From: Marinilabiliales bacterium
Lineage (GTDB): Bacteria > Bacteroidota > Bacteroidia > Bacteroidales > SZUA-534
Direction: 5' to 3'
NCBI GenBank assembly: GCA_003512955.1
Contig: DOTG01000041.1
Span: 248,001 to 312,000 of the forward strand
Length of the DNA stretch: 64,000 bases
Both the position numbers and the translations under genes were made by a program. The notes beneath the pieces are model-generated. The model made no database searches. It worked only from the letters and a program-made list of their open reading frames with translations, and had not been told where the DNA came from. Numbering within the stretch: position 1 is the first letter of the stretch; every line of letters begins with the position of its first letter. Positions 25,650 to 34,566 of this stretch are shown here, in pieces.

Positions 25650-26990
25650 TTAATTGTTTTTTAGCTGATTATAAAATGAATAAAGAGTCCCTTTGGCTTT
25701 TTCGTAATCAAGCCTGGCGATCATGTATGAAAACAAGCTATTGAGATAATTAAACTGTGCATTTTTATATGCTGTATCGTCGTTCAGGAAATCGGTCAAT
25801 GACACAACTCCTTTTTGATAATTGAGGTTTGTTTTGTCGAATATTTTTTTTGCAAGATCAAGATTATCCTTATTGCTAAGGAAACTGTTATGGGATGTCA
25901 GCAAGCTTTGTTCAGCATTTTGAAACCGGAGCTGGTAATTTTTTTGAACCAGTTTAAGATTTGTGCATGCATTCGTATAAGCAAGTTTACTTTCCTTAAC
26001 CTGGCTTGAACGCTTTAAACTGCTAAATATTGGCAAATTAACCGAAAGGCCGATATAGGAGTAACCTTTCCATTTGTCGAATGATTTTGAAAAAGTTGCA
26101 TCGTATGCCTGATTGCCAAAACGAGCTGATGCAGTTACGGTAGGCAGAAAGGCTGCTTTTTTATTCTGAAAATTTATTTTTTGAAGTTCAACGTTTGTCT
26201 TATTGATGGAATAATCGCTCAAGCTATCCAGAGCTAAAGTTGCTACATCAGGAAAGTTTGCGTATTTTTCATAATTAACAGAATCGATAATAGTTAACTC
26301 TGCATCGAGGGGCAAGCCCATTGTATTTTTCAAATTATTGAGCGCATTTCTTTTTTGTGTTATAACTTCACCCAATTGATATTCTGCTGATTTTAGGCTT
26401 ACTCTAATTCTTTCGAAATCTGTTTCAAGTGCGACCCCTTTTCCTAATTGAAGTTCCAATATCTTAGATAATTGAGAATAAGCCAGAATATTACCCATTA
26501 TTTTCGATTCATATTCTTTATAAATCAGTACCTGTAAATATGCCCGGGTTGTATTATAAATAAGAAGTTCTGTATTCTGCTTATCCTGAGATTGAGCAAT
26601 TTTAACATTTGTACTTCCCGATTTTACATTGTTTAACTTTGACTGGTCATATATAGTCTGGGTTATATCGATGGTTGCATTGGTATTGTATTGTTGCCCC
26701 AGCTGCACATTTAATTCATTTGGACCAAAAAGACCAGCCGGTATTACTGTTGTAGGTAACTTCAGGTTGTCGGTAAAATTTAATGCACTGTTTGCCTGAA
26801 GCAGATAGCTACTTACAGCCTGTTTTTTCTGTTCCTTTGCAATTTGTATATTGTTTTGAAATACCTCAATTGAGGCATGGTGAGTTAAACTAAACTCAAT
26901 ACATTTTTCCAATGTATATGTTTCCTGGGCCTGCAAATAGACTGTATTTAGCAGAAGGGAAGCGACAACTGTTTTAAAAACTCGGTTCAT
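25650..26990 (-). CDS. TolC-family outer-membrane efflux channel
   Basis: The 446-residue protein has a signal peptide (MNRVFKTVVASLLLNTVYLQAQ) and two repeated TolC halves with long helical segments. The first starts YTLEKCIEFSLTHHASIEVFQNNIQIAKEQ and the second follows NKTNVELQKINFQNKKAAFLPTVTASARFG. It forms the outer-membrane exit duct of the RND system and is the first gene of the operon. No TAnnTTTG box fits exactly upstream; CATCTTTG at 27012-27019 (minus) is close. Confidence 0.9.
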   Translation of the reverse strand: MNRVFKTVVASLLLNTVYLQAQETYTLEKCIEFSLTHHASIEVFQNNIQIAKEQKKQAVSSYLLQANSALNFTDNLKLPTTVIPAGLFGPNELNVQLGQQYNTNATIDITQTIYDQSKLNNVKSGSTNVKIAQSQDKQNTELLIYNTTRAYLQVLIYKEYESKIMGNILAYSQLSKILELQLGKGVALETDFERIRVSLKSAEYQLGEVITQKRNALNNLKNTMGLPLDAELTIIDSVNYEKYANFPDVATLALDSLSDYSINKTNVELQKINFQNKKAAFLPTVTASARFGNQAYDATFSKSFDKWKGYSYIGLSVNLPIFSSLKRSSQVKESKLAYTNACTNLKLVQKNYQLRFQNAEQSLLTSHNSFLSNKDNLDLAKKIFDKTNLNYQKGVVSLTDFLNDDTAYKNAQFNYLNSLFSYMIARLDYEKAKGTLYSFYNQLKNN

Positions 26991-27199
26991 AATTATTTTT
27001 TTAATTATGGTGCAAAGATGCCGACCTGCTAACTACATTAAAATGAATAAGGAATTGAGCTGAGCAATAAAGGAGGTGAATGAATAATTAGAGGAAGTGA
27101 ATAAGTGATTCTTTGAAGTAAAGCTTTTTACCTAACAATATACGGATGCAATGTGTTGAAATTAAAACAGATGTGTGCTTTGTCTTTTAATGGCCGTAA

Positions 27200-27252
27200 G
27201 GAATCTTATGTATTTTTCATACATATTTGGGTTTGCATGAGGGTTTCATAAA
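27200..27252 (+). repeat. Dispersed palindromic element, copy F
   Basis: Left end GGAATCTTATG, right end GCATGAGGGTTTCATAA. The centre TTTTCATACATATTTG is nearly identical to TTTTCATGCATATTTG in copy C, which shows the two are related beyond the palindromic ends. Confidence 0.65.
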
Positions 27253-27256
27253 ATAA

Positions 27257-27290
27257 AAAAGTTAATCGAAATAAATTTCAATTAACTTTT
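27257..27290 (-). terminator. Terminator downstream of the GH30 gene
   Basis: An inverted repeat with 16-base arms (AAAAGTTAATCGAAAT paired with ATTTCAATTAACTTTT, one mismatch) and a 2-base loop. It has A/T runs at both ends, so it can act in either direction. It lies about 115 bases beyond the GH30 stop. Confidence 0.7.
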
Positions 27291-27405
27291 ATCACCTTAT
27301 ATATAAGTATTTTAAATGTTTCTGCCAACTAAGTAATGTGAAGAAGCGTTTTATGTCAACATTTGTTTCTCATTACTTAATTGGTTGTTAAGGTAATATT
27401 TGAAG

Positions 27406-28875
27406 TTACTTTAATTGAAACGTATTAAAAGAATGAGGTTGAAGTGTAACATTCAAATATCGTTCTCCTAATTTTACAGACATATTTTTAGTTTCTTCAT
27501 TGAAATTACCAGCAAGAACAACAAATTTCCCGCGAGTATCAGATACTACCAATAAAGGTAATTTATCGTCCTTGTCTTGCTTATACGCTAAAATTTTAGT
27601 TCCAGATGTTATATAATGGCTAAAGTGATTTACTGCATAATATTCGGGTGTATAGGTTACTGTTTGGGTTTTGGAATCAACGCGAATTAAAGCATTTTGT
27701 TTCCAACCCCAGGCGCTAACACCATTATCACATAATATTGAATTCCAGAACGTATATTCTTCGCATCCATTGCCTAAATAATAACTCATAAGGCTAAACG
27801 TATGTTCAGCCCCTTTCCAATCGAACGAACCCCAACCACATTCACTTTCCGATTGAACGTATTTGTATTGAGGATACTTGGCTCGTATTTTAGGCAGAAT
27901 CTGCCCGCCTTCCCATTGAAAACCAACTCCTTTTATAGTTTGGGACATTCGGGAATCAGAAAGTACCTGGTCTATAACTTCATAGCGGTTTGTATTTATT
28001 GTGCCTAAGTAAAGCGACACATTAGGATGTTGCTCTTTTAATGCAGGAGCTAAATATTCTGTATTGAAACGAATTATGCCCTCGGCAGTCCATGCACAAC
28101 CCGGATAAATTGTATAACTCCACGACTCGTTCTGAAACATTGCCATAGTAATTGGAATGCCTTGTTCTTTATAGGCAGATATAAATTTACAGAAATAGTT
28201 CGCATAGGTTTTCAGGTAGCGAGGGTCTTGTATAAGAAAATCGTTAACTGCTAATTGATTTGGGAAAACCGTTGAATCTTTTTCAGTATTGTTTTCATAA
28301 AGAGCAACATCCGACAGTCGAGACATTTGATTATATTTATCGTTACTGCTAACCGAATAATAGTGGTTCACTTTCATCCAGGAAGGTGGCGACCATGGCG
28401 AAATCCAGAAAGTCATGTTAGGATTGTACTGTTGGGCAGCTTTGATATAAGGGATTAAAGTCGTTTTATCGTGGTTAATATTAAAATGCTTCAACTGAAA
28501 GTCGCCGTCCACCTCATCACAACTATACCATTCACGGGCATAATCGTTGGCATTCATGGAGAAACGACCCATTGAAAAGCGCAAATCACCATCGGGCGAA
28601 AAAAGCTGACTCAATATGGTTTCCTGTTGCTTACGTGGAAGCTGATTTAGTGCATCCCATCCCAGTTCGTTAAAGCAGGTACCCCAAGCTTTGAATGTTG
28701 TTATATTTTCATCGCCGTTTATTTCGATAGTGGGTGTTGCAGTTGTGGTTTTTAGTAAGTCTATTGACGACTGTTTCCATGTATTACCTTCTGTACTGCT
28801 AATCCATATATAGGATTGAGCATTTACAATATAAGAGAATGCAATAAAAAGAAGAATTAAAAATCGAGTTTTCAT
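27406..28875 (-). CDS. Secreted GH30-family glycoside hydrolase
   Basis: The 489-residue protein has a signal peptide (MKTRFLILLFIAFSYIVNAQ) and a GH30 clan-A barrel. It shows WGTCFNELGWDAL, MTFWISPWSPPSWMK, the acid/base Glu250 in MAMFQNESW and the nucleophile Glu in YVQSESECGWG (343 or 345). A beta-sandwich tail ends in QPHSFNTFQLK. The family includes beta-glucosidases, beta-1,6-glucanases and glucosylceramidases; the substrate cannot be told. It stands alone between efflux and LytS/LytTR genes and is probably a cargo gene for polysaccharide use. Confidence 0.9.
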   Translation of the reverse strand: MKTRFLILLFIAFSYIVNAQSYIWISSTEGNTWKQSSIDLLKTTTATPTIEINGDENITTFKAWGTCFNELGWDALNQLPRKQQETILSQLFSPDGDLRFSMGRFSMNANDYAREWYSCDEVDGDFQLKHFNINHDKTTLIPYIKAAQQYNPNMTFWISPWSPPSWMKVNHYYSVSSNDKYNQMSRLSDVALYENNTEKDSTVFPNQLAVNDFLIQDPRYLKTYANYFCKFISAYKEQGIPITMAMFQNESWSYTIYPGCAWTAEGIIRFNTEYLAPALKEQHPNVSLYLGTINTNRYEVIDQVLSDSRMSQTIKGVGFQWEGGQILPKIRAKYPQYKYVQSESECGWGSFDWKGAEHTFSLMSYYLGNGCEEYTFWNSILCDNGVSAWGWKQNALIRVDSKTQTVTYTPEYYAVNHFSHYITSGTKILAYKQDKDDKLPLLVVSDTRGKFVVLAGNFNEETKNMSVKLGERYLNVTLQPHSFNTFQLK

Positions 28876-28978
28876 TTTCTAGAAAATAGTTTGTTAAAAT
28901 TTATGCGATTAGCAAATATTATACAATAATAATAAAGTTATTCTAACTTTTAACGCTCTGTACTTGGGTTGTTCCATA

Positions 28979-29740
28979 TCAGTTATTTTCAAGCCAACTT
29001 AAAAATTGTTGAGACTTGCTTAGGCTTGGAATAATTTTCTCTTTAAATGGAACAACGATATTTACCGATAGCTTTCGTGAGAAATAATGTGAAATATAGT
29101 CTATAGCTTTCCGGTTTATAAGATGTTGGCGGTTTACACGAAAAAAACTATTGCCTGTCACTTTATCCAAATCTTCAAGTTTTTTATTAATAAAATAGTT
29201 TTTTTTATCGAACGTAAGTATATGTGTCATTTCATTTTCGATATAAAAAAGCGCAATGTCATCTAATTTAATTGGCAATATTTTGTCTTTACTGTGCACT
29301 AGGATTGTGGTTGATTTGGGGACATCCCTGTTTTTTAATGCTTCCAGAACTGCATCATATTGTGAAGTATTTCCTGAAAAGGATTGCCGCAAATTATGGT
29401 ATTTATCCATTGCATTTGCAATGGTTTTACGTGTAAAAGGCTTTAATATATAATCAATGCCATTAGTTTTAAAAGCATTCAAAGCATATTCATCAAATGC
29501 AGTACAAAATATAACAGGAGCTGCTATGTCGACCGATTTGAAAATTTTGAAACTAAGCCCGTCCCCCAATTGTATGTCGCTAAATATCAAATCGGGCGCT
29601 GCATTTTTCTTGAAATAAGATATCGCATCCCTGACAGAATATATGAAAGCAGCAATTTCAGCATCCGGCGTAACTGAGATTATTGTTTTAGCCAGGTCCT
29701 CTGCTGTAAATTTCTCATCCTCTATGATTACTATTTTCAT
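28979..29740 (-). CDS. LytTR-family response regulator
   Basis: The 253-residue protein has a receiver domain (about residues 1-120: IIEDE, phospho-acceptor in LIFSDIQLGDG, Lys in YILKPF) and a C-terminal LytTR DNA-binding domain (about 150-250, IALFYIENEMTHILTF and FFRVNRQHLINRKAI). It overlaps the end of the histidine kinase gene by 26 bases, forming a two-component pair. Regulated genes are not known; the GH30 gene lies next on the same strand. Confidence 0.92.
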   Translation of the reverse strand: MKIVIIEDEKFTAEDLAKTIISVTPDAEIAAFIYSVRDAISYFKKNAAPDLIFSDIQLGDGLSFKIFKSVDIAAPVIFCTAFDEYALNAFKTNGIDYILKPFTRKTIANAMDKYHNLRQSFSGNTSQYDAVLEALKNRDVPKSTTILVHSKDKILPIKLDDIALFYIENEMTHILTFDKKNYFINKKLEDLDKVTGNSFFRVNRQHLINRKAIDYISHYFSRKLSVNIVVPFKEKIIPSLSKSQQFLSWLENN

Positions 29741-30761
29741 TGTTTAGTATTTTTATACTTATTGAAAAAACGCGCCCATCGTCTTCAATAATTACCTCAT
29801 CGTCAGAAATGTGTTTGTACCTTTCAGCAAGGTTCGCTAAACCAAACCCGGAGGAAGTTTCAGTGCATTCTTTCAAGCGAATTTTGTTTGAAACTTTTAT
29901 ACGGTCATTTGTCTGCTTAATGCTTATGTGTAATGGGTGCCTTTCTGTAAGTTCATTGTGTTTGATTGCATTCTCCACTAATGGTTGAATGGAAAATGAT
30001 GGAACAAAACTTTTTTCATGTGTACCATTATTTGAAACAGAGATGGACCATGTTAAAGCTTCACCAAAACGTATTTTTTGCATGGACAGATAGGATTCAC
30101 AAAGTTTCAATTCATCGTCCAAAGGAATAACCTTAATATTGTTATTTAAAATTGAGGCTCTCAGGAAATCCGACAGATAAGCCAAATAATCATCGGCATC
30201 ATCGGTATTGCGATTGTATAACGATTTAATTGTATTTAATGAATTAAACAACATGTGCGGATGAATTTGCTGCCGGAGTAATTGGTTCGCGGCTTCGGCA
30301 TTAGCCACTTTAAGCTGGGCATTTTCTATATCAGATTTTATTTTTGCTTCCTGCACCATAACATTGTTTTGAAGAGTAATTATTAAAGTGTTAACTAAAA
30401 GACACAGAATAACTACATAAAATAATTTTGAAGAAAGTACCGGTTCTTGGTTTACGATAGCATATCCTACGGTAATTATAACATAAAGAATTATACTAAA
30501 AGCATAACTCGATATTAGGTATATTTTCCGGTGGTTATACTTATGCTTTACAATTCTCCTATCCAGATATAAAAGCAACGTCAGATTTATAAAAGCATTC
30601 AATATTAATATTAAGGCAGCAATAAAAGAATTTCGTATTGCGCGACTTAGCCCTTCAGTTCCATATTGTTCTAAAGTTACAGTAACCTCGAACAATATAA
30701 AAAAGGTTGTTATCCAAATGCTAAGTGCGATTAATTTCTTAATTGGGTATTTTGATTTCAT
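29715..30761 (-). CDS. LytS/YehU-type sensor histidine kinase
   Basis: The 348-residue protein has four N-terminal membrane helices (about residues 10-130) and a short coiled linker. The His_kinase domain has LRQQIHPHMLFNSLNTIKSLYN, and the ATPase part has SIQPLVENAIKHN and GFGLANLAERYK. It works with the overlapping LytTR regulator. The sensed signal is unknown. Copy C of the dispersed palindrome lies just upstream of its start. Confidence 0.92.
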   Translation of the reverse strand: MKSKYPIKKLIALSIWITTFFILFEVTVTLEQYGTEGLSRAIRNSFIAALILILNAFINLTLLLYLDRRIVKHKYNHRKIYLISSYAFSIILYVIITVGYAIVNQEPVLSSKLFYVVILCLLVNTLIITLQNNVMVQEAKIKSDIENAQLKVANAEAANQLLRQQIHPHMLFNSLNTIKSLYNRNTDDADDYLAYLSDFLRASILNNNIKVIPLDDELKLCESYLSMQKIRFGEALTWSISVSNNGTHEKSFVPSFSIQPLVENAIKHNELTERHPLHISIKQTNDRIKVSNKIRLKECTETSSGFGLANLAERYKHISDDEVIIEDDGRVFSISIKILNNENSNHRG

Positions 30762-30788
30762 CCGTAAATAATTTTAAAGTTAATGTCG

Positions 30789-30852
30789 GATGGAACACCC
30801 ATATTAGTTTTCATGCATATTTGTACAGGTATACCACATGGGTGTTTCATAA
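30789..30852 (+). repeat. Dispersed palindromic element, copy C
   Basis: Left end TGGAACACCCATATT (matching copy B), right end ACATGGGTGTTTCATAA. The terminal 12 bases pair with one mismatch. It lies 28 bases upstream of the sensor kinase start codon and may fall in that gene's leader or promoter. Confidence 0.7.
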
Positions 30853-31048
30853 GCACAAAATTTATTATGATACCAAGTACTTTGCAAATTACGTTTGGAT
30901 TTGCAAAGTACGAAGTTTCAATTAAGTATATTTAAGCAAAGATATTAAGGCTTATCTAATCTGTTTCTTTTTTCTACCCGATTTGAACAAAATGAACGGT
31001 GAATGCTTAAAACATCCAAGTAAACGAATTTATAACCAAGTGCTCATT

Positions 31049-31924
31049 TTACGATTCGCACCTCCCGCAATTACTACACCCATTGCAAATATCTTTACTT
31101 CCGCACATTTCGCATTGTTTTTTGTATTTAGGTTGGTATAACAGGTTGTTATCTAATTGAAAACCAAAGTTATCAGTAAGCTTAAAATCAATGGGTTTTC
31201 CCGTGAAATTTATTCCGGATTTAAAAGCCATTTGACTTTGGACTATTTTCTTTGGAATTTGATATGTCTTTCCATCTTTCACGAAGTTGGTGCCTGTTTC
31301 GATAAAACAAAAAGTTACGTTGTGTTTTTCGCATTCGTTGCGAAGTTGTTTCACCCAATCGAAATTACATGGGCGTGCTCCATCGTAATTTTCGCCTCCG
31401 GCAATAACTTGTTCAATTTGGCCAGATGCTAAATATTTATCAATACTTACAGGGCCAATAAGCGGAGCGGTCATTATTCCTTTATGTTTGAACGGAAGGT
31501 CTAACAGGATAGGGATTCGCTCGTCGGCTCGTTTTTGATTTTCGCAGGTAACATTAAAGAAGATGTTTTCCCATCCGCTACCCCAGTTTTTGGGCAAACA
31601 ATCGGCCACCCTTTCCGGACGTTTGGTTAGAAGAAAGAATTTGACATCGCTACGTTGTTTCATCATAGCCCAAGCCTCATTACGCCAACTGTCGGCTTCT
31701 TTTAGAAAGAAATCTGACGACATGCAAACCCTTATCAGTTCGCCACTTTTGATTTTATAATTACCCGCTTTGTTCTTTTGCAAAGGATAGGTAAACCCGG
31801 ATTGTGTCCGATATATTTCTGCTCCGTTTTTGTTGCGAACCCGGTCTAAAAAATACATGTAACAATGCTGGCAACCTTCGCTTATTTTAATGCAACCATG
31901 CCAGGGATTCCAAATGTCGTGCAT
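31049..31924 (-). CDS. DUF5131 (phage Gp37/Gp68-type) radical SAM-like protein
   Basis: The 291-residue protein opens with the family signature WNPWHGCIKISEGCQHCYM, giving Cys11, Cys18 and Cys21 (CX6CX2C), a candidate 4Fe-4S/SAM site. Further family motifs are FFLLTKRPERV and AGGENYDGARPCNFDWVKQLRNEC. The C-terminus has seven closely spaced Cys (CEMCGSKDICNGCSNCGRC), a zinc or Fe-S cluster. It is the last gene of the precursor-rSAM-MDR-macrodomain-sirtuin operon and overlaps the sirtuin by 43 bases. The family has no established reaction. A role in modifying or repairing a protein or nucleic acid linked to ADP-ribosylation is inferred. Confidence 0.82.
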   Translation of the reverse strand: MHDIWNPWHGCIKISEGCQHCYMYFLDRVRNKNGAEIYRTQSGFTYPLQKNKAGNYKIKSGELIRVCMSSDFFLKEADSWRNEAWAMMKQRSDVKFFLLTKRPERVADCLPKNWGSGWENIFFNVTCENQKRADERIPILLDLPFKHKGIMTAPLIGPVSIDKYLASGQIEQVIAGGENYDGARPCNFDWVKQLRNECEKHNVTFCFIETGTNFVKDGKTYQIPKKIVQSQMAFKSGINFTGKPIDFKLTDNFGFQLDNNLLYQPKYKKQCEMCGSKDICNGCSNCGRCES

Positions 31925-32772
31925 TTTATATTGTTTAATTCGTTGATTGTTCTAGACATATCTTCGCTAAATAAAATGGATTTTGAGGTGTTTTCGGCAG
32001 GGCCAAAAGCATGTTGTGTATTTATCCGTATCAGCGTTACGTGTTTGTTTTGAAACGTTATTTGTTCAAAAGGATAACGAATGATGACAGGTGTATTAAA
32101 ACCTACACCCAATTCAAGCAATACTAAGTTACCACAAACGGCATTGGTAATAAATCTATTGTAACGCTTGTCGGCTATCTTCCAATTTTCATCTTCAACA
32201 AAACAATCGTCTTTTCTTAGGTTAACCTCCATATTTGCACCACAAACCGGGCAATGCGGAACTAAGTTGGTTGGTATCTTACAATCGGAAGTTTGTGCGA
32301 GCATCTGGGCTACCAGTTTCTCATTATCATAAAGTCTATTATGACAGGCATTTGCGCATTGCAACAGCCCATAATCTCCCTGAACTGCAAATATTTTCTC
32401 CGGCTTAAAACCAGCTTTATAAAACTGGCTTTCGACATTTGTGGTTATAACAAAATAATCCTTATCTCTAATCAATTGGAATACATCTTTGTAAAGCGGT
32501 GTAGCAGGCGTTTCGTATCGGTTCAAACTGATGTGCTTTGCCCAGTATGCCCAGCGTTCTTCTTCGGTTTTAAAAGGGTAAAAGCTAGATGTGTACAAAT
32601 CGGTAAACTTGTATTTTTCTATAAAAGGCCGGAAATTATCTGTAAATCTGCTACCGCTGTATTTTAGCCCGGCAGCGTCGGACAATCCTGCTCCGGCTCC
32701 AACGATCACATAATCGGTATTTTTAATGGCATTTCTTGCCTGTTCTATTCGTTGTGCATACCCATGGTTCAT
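31882..32772 (-). CDS. Class M sirtuin-like (SirTM) NAD-dependent ADP-ribosyltransferase
   Basis: The 296-residue protein has the Sir2 NAD motif VGAGAGLSDAAGL (residues 24-36), TTNVESQF (110-117) and a zinc site with Cys139, Cys143, Cys174 and Cys177. Where ordinary sirtuins carry the catalytic His, the sequence is VQGDYG with Gln131, as in macrodomain-linked class M sirtuins. Those act as protein ADP-ribosyltransferases rather than deacetylases. Its ATG overlaps the macrodomain stop, an arrangement known for SirTM-macrodomain pairs. The lipoyl-carrier genes (gcvH-L, lplA2) that accompany the Firmicute pairs are not in the window, so the substrate here is open. Confidence 0.88.
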   Translation of the reverse strand: MNHGYAQRIEQARNAIKNTDYVIVGAGAGLSDAAGLKYSGSRFTDNFRPFIEKYKFTDLYTSSFYPFKTEEERWAYWAKHISLNRYETPATPLYKDVFQLIRDKDYFVITTNVESQFYKAGFKPEKIFAVQGDYGLLQCANACHNRLYDNEKLVAQMLAQTSDCKIPTNLVPHCPVCGANMEVNLRKDDCFVEDENWKIADKRYNRFITNAVCGNLVLLELGVGFNTPVIIRYPFEQITFQNKHVTLIRINTQHAFGPAENTSKSILFSEDMSRTINELNNIKCTTFGIPGMVALK

Positions 32773-33560
32773 CTTTCTCCTTTTTGTAATAATTGGCGAT
32801 AAATGGCATAATCTAAATCTTTGAACACATTAAAAACAACAGTACTGATGTTCGATTTTTGGTTTTCTTCGAAAAAGTTTAAAACTGTACCTAAAGCAAT
32901 TTCAGCAGCTCTTTGATTGGGAAACCGGAATTCGCCTGTTGAAATGCAACAAAATGCTATACTTTCGAATTTATTTTGTTCTGCAACTGTTAAACAGGAA
33001 CGGTAACATGATGCAAGCAACATCTCATCTTCAATAGTTACGCAATCATTATTAATAATTGGACCAACCGTATGAATTACATATTTAGCCGGAAGGTTAT
33101 ATCCTTTCGTAATCTTTGCACCTCCGGTTGATTCCGCAACACCCTGGTTCTTCATTAATTCATGACATTCCAATCGCAATTGAACCCCTGCTGCAGAATG
33201 TATAGCATTATCAATACATCCGTGCAGCGGAGAGAAACACCCAAGCATTTGACTATTGGCAGCATTAACAACGGCATCGACTTTCAAACGGGTAATGTCG
33301 CCTTGCCAAAGTTTTATCTTAGTATGCTTTTTCGTGTGAGGAATTTGAACCAGTTCAACAATTCCTTTTTTCCGAACCTGTCGGTTCAATTCAGCTTCCT
33401 GCATTTCGAGAAACAGATTTGATACAGGCAGGGGAGGTCTGATATTGGATAAAATACGAAAGAGCTTTCGTTTCCCGCTTAAGTCATTGGGAATTTGGTA
33501 ATGACTATGCTGAGGATTCTCAGAAATAAGTTCTTTCAATAAGTAATCAAGCTCTTTCAT
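32769..33560 (-). CDS. Zinc-type macrodomain protein-ADP-ribose hydrolase
   Basis: The 263-residue protein has an N-terminal helical extension (about residues 1-75) and a macrodomain. The domain shows WQGDIT (85-90), VVNAANSQMLGC and a Cys108/His113/Cys115 motif within GCFSPLHGCIDNAIH, the zinc site of Zn-macrodomains. STGGAKITKGYNLPAKYVIHTVGP and the ISTGEFRFP loop follow. It should remove ADP-ribose added by the paired class M sirtuin. The gene lies 30 bases after the MDR enzyme and overlaps the sirtuin start by 4 bases. Confidence 0.9.
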   Translation of the reverse strand: MKELDYLLKELISENPQHSHYQIPNDLSGKRKLFRILSNIRPPLPVSNLFLEMQEAELNRQVRKKGIVELVQIPHTKKHTKIKLWQGDITRLKVDAVVNAANSQMLGCFSPLHGCIDNAIHSAAGVQLRLECHELMKNQGVAESTGGAKITKGYNLPAKYVIHTVGPIINNDCVTIEDEMLLASCYRSCLTVAEQNKFESIAFCCISTGEFRFPNQRAAEIALGTVLNFFEENQKSNISTVVFNVFKDLDYAIYRQLLQKGER

Positions 33561-33590
33561 ATAATTTTAAATTTATTAATGAGCTAATAT

Positions 33591-34562
33591 TTAGCTATTT
33601 ATAATCACAATCTTCCCATTTGCTTCGTTATTTTCCATCATTTGGTGCGCATCTGCAATTTCTTCCAGTAAAAAGGTTCGGGCTATCGTCGGATGCAAGT
33701 TGAATTTCTTTATGTGTTCAAACAGCTCATCTATCAATGGCTGACTTGGCGAGTTACTCGAAAAGCCCGTGAGATAAACTCCCGATGGAATATCCTTTAT
33801 AGGATAAAAATTTTCGATGGTGGCCTTTTTGCTTAGAATGCCTGTAACACAAACAATCCCGTGTATCTTCAGGAAACTCATGGATTCATAAAGAGTTGAA
33901 GTACCAATCAGTTCAAGCACTTTATTTATTCCATTGGGATAAATGTTTAGTAATTGCTTGGCTAACGTACCATCTTCTAGTAATACATGGTCGGCGCCTT
34001 GTTTGATTAACAGCTCCCGTTTCGATTCTTTCCGGGTCGATGCCAATACTTTAGCTCCAATGCTTTTTGCCAGTTGAATAGCTGCCAAACCTGCTGCACT
34101 TGTGCCACCTCTTATCAAAAGCACATCGGTGGCAACTAACTGTAAACTTTGAAATAGCGAGCCATAAGCAGTAAAAAATGTTTCTGGAATTGCCGCCAGC
34201 TCTGTCCAACTCATATCAGTATCAACAGAAAAAACATTCTTTGCAGGGATTAATGTATATTCGGCATAGCTGCCGTCAAACGAGCGACCCATGCCGCCCA
34301 TTAGGGCTATAACCTTTTGGCCTTTCACGAAATGAGTATTGGTACAGTCTTCTACTTCGCCAACACATTCAATGCCTAATATCCGGGGCAATTGGATATA
34401 GGTAGCATTGCCTTCGTATTCGCGCATCGTCAATTCGGAGCGGTTTAGTCCGAACGCTTTTACCTTCATTAAAACCCAACCGGGTTTTACCAACGGTAAC
34501 GGGACTTCGCTTACTTTCAAAACATCGGGAGTGCCAGTGTGGTGCAATACAACTGCTTTCAT
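33591..34562 (-). CDS. Zinc-independent MDR oxidoreductase (quinone oxidoreductase-like)
   Basis: The 323-residue protein fits the medium-chain dehydrogenase fold. The N-terminal GroES-like half has KAVVLHHTGTPDVLKV and LPRILGIECVGEVE; the NADPH half has VLLIRGGTSAAGLAAIQLAKSIGAKVLAST. The structural and catalytic zinc ligands are absent, as in quinone oxidoreductases. It reduces quinones or enones with NADPH. It begins 4 bases after the radical SAM gene. HxlR regulators with a reactive Cys (YodB, QorR) are known to control quinone reductases, which suits the divergent HxlR gene here. Confidence 0.85.
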   Translation of the reverse strand: MKAVVLHHTGTPDVLKVSEVPLPLVKPGWVLMKVKAFGLNRSELTMREYEGNATYIQLPRILGIECVGEVEDCTNTHFVKGQKVIALMGGMGRSFDGSYAEYTLIPAKNVFSVDTDMSWTELAAIPETFFTAYGSLFQSLQLVATDVLLIRGGTSAAGLAAIQLAKSIGAKVLASTRKESKRELLIKQGADHVLLEDGTLAKQLLNIYPNGINKVLELIGTSTLYESMSFLKIHGIVCVTGILSKKATIENFYPIKDIPSGVYLTGFSSNSPSQPLIDELFEHIKKFNLHPTIARTFLLEEIADAHQMMENNEANGKIVIINS

Positions 34563-34566
34563 GGCA

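Larger units (their letters stand above)
26991..27405. other. 415-base gap between tolC and the GH30 gene
   Basis: The gap holds copy F of the dispersed palindromic element (27200-27252) and a strong terminator (27257-27290). The part next to tolC is purine-rich (AGGAGGTGAATGAATAATTAGAGGAAGTGAATAAG-like, about 27070-27105) with no open frame. Nothing else is recognised. Confidence 0.5.
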
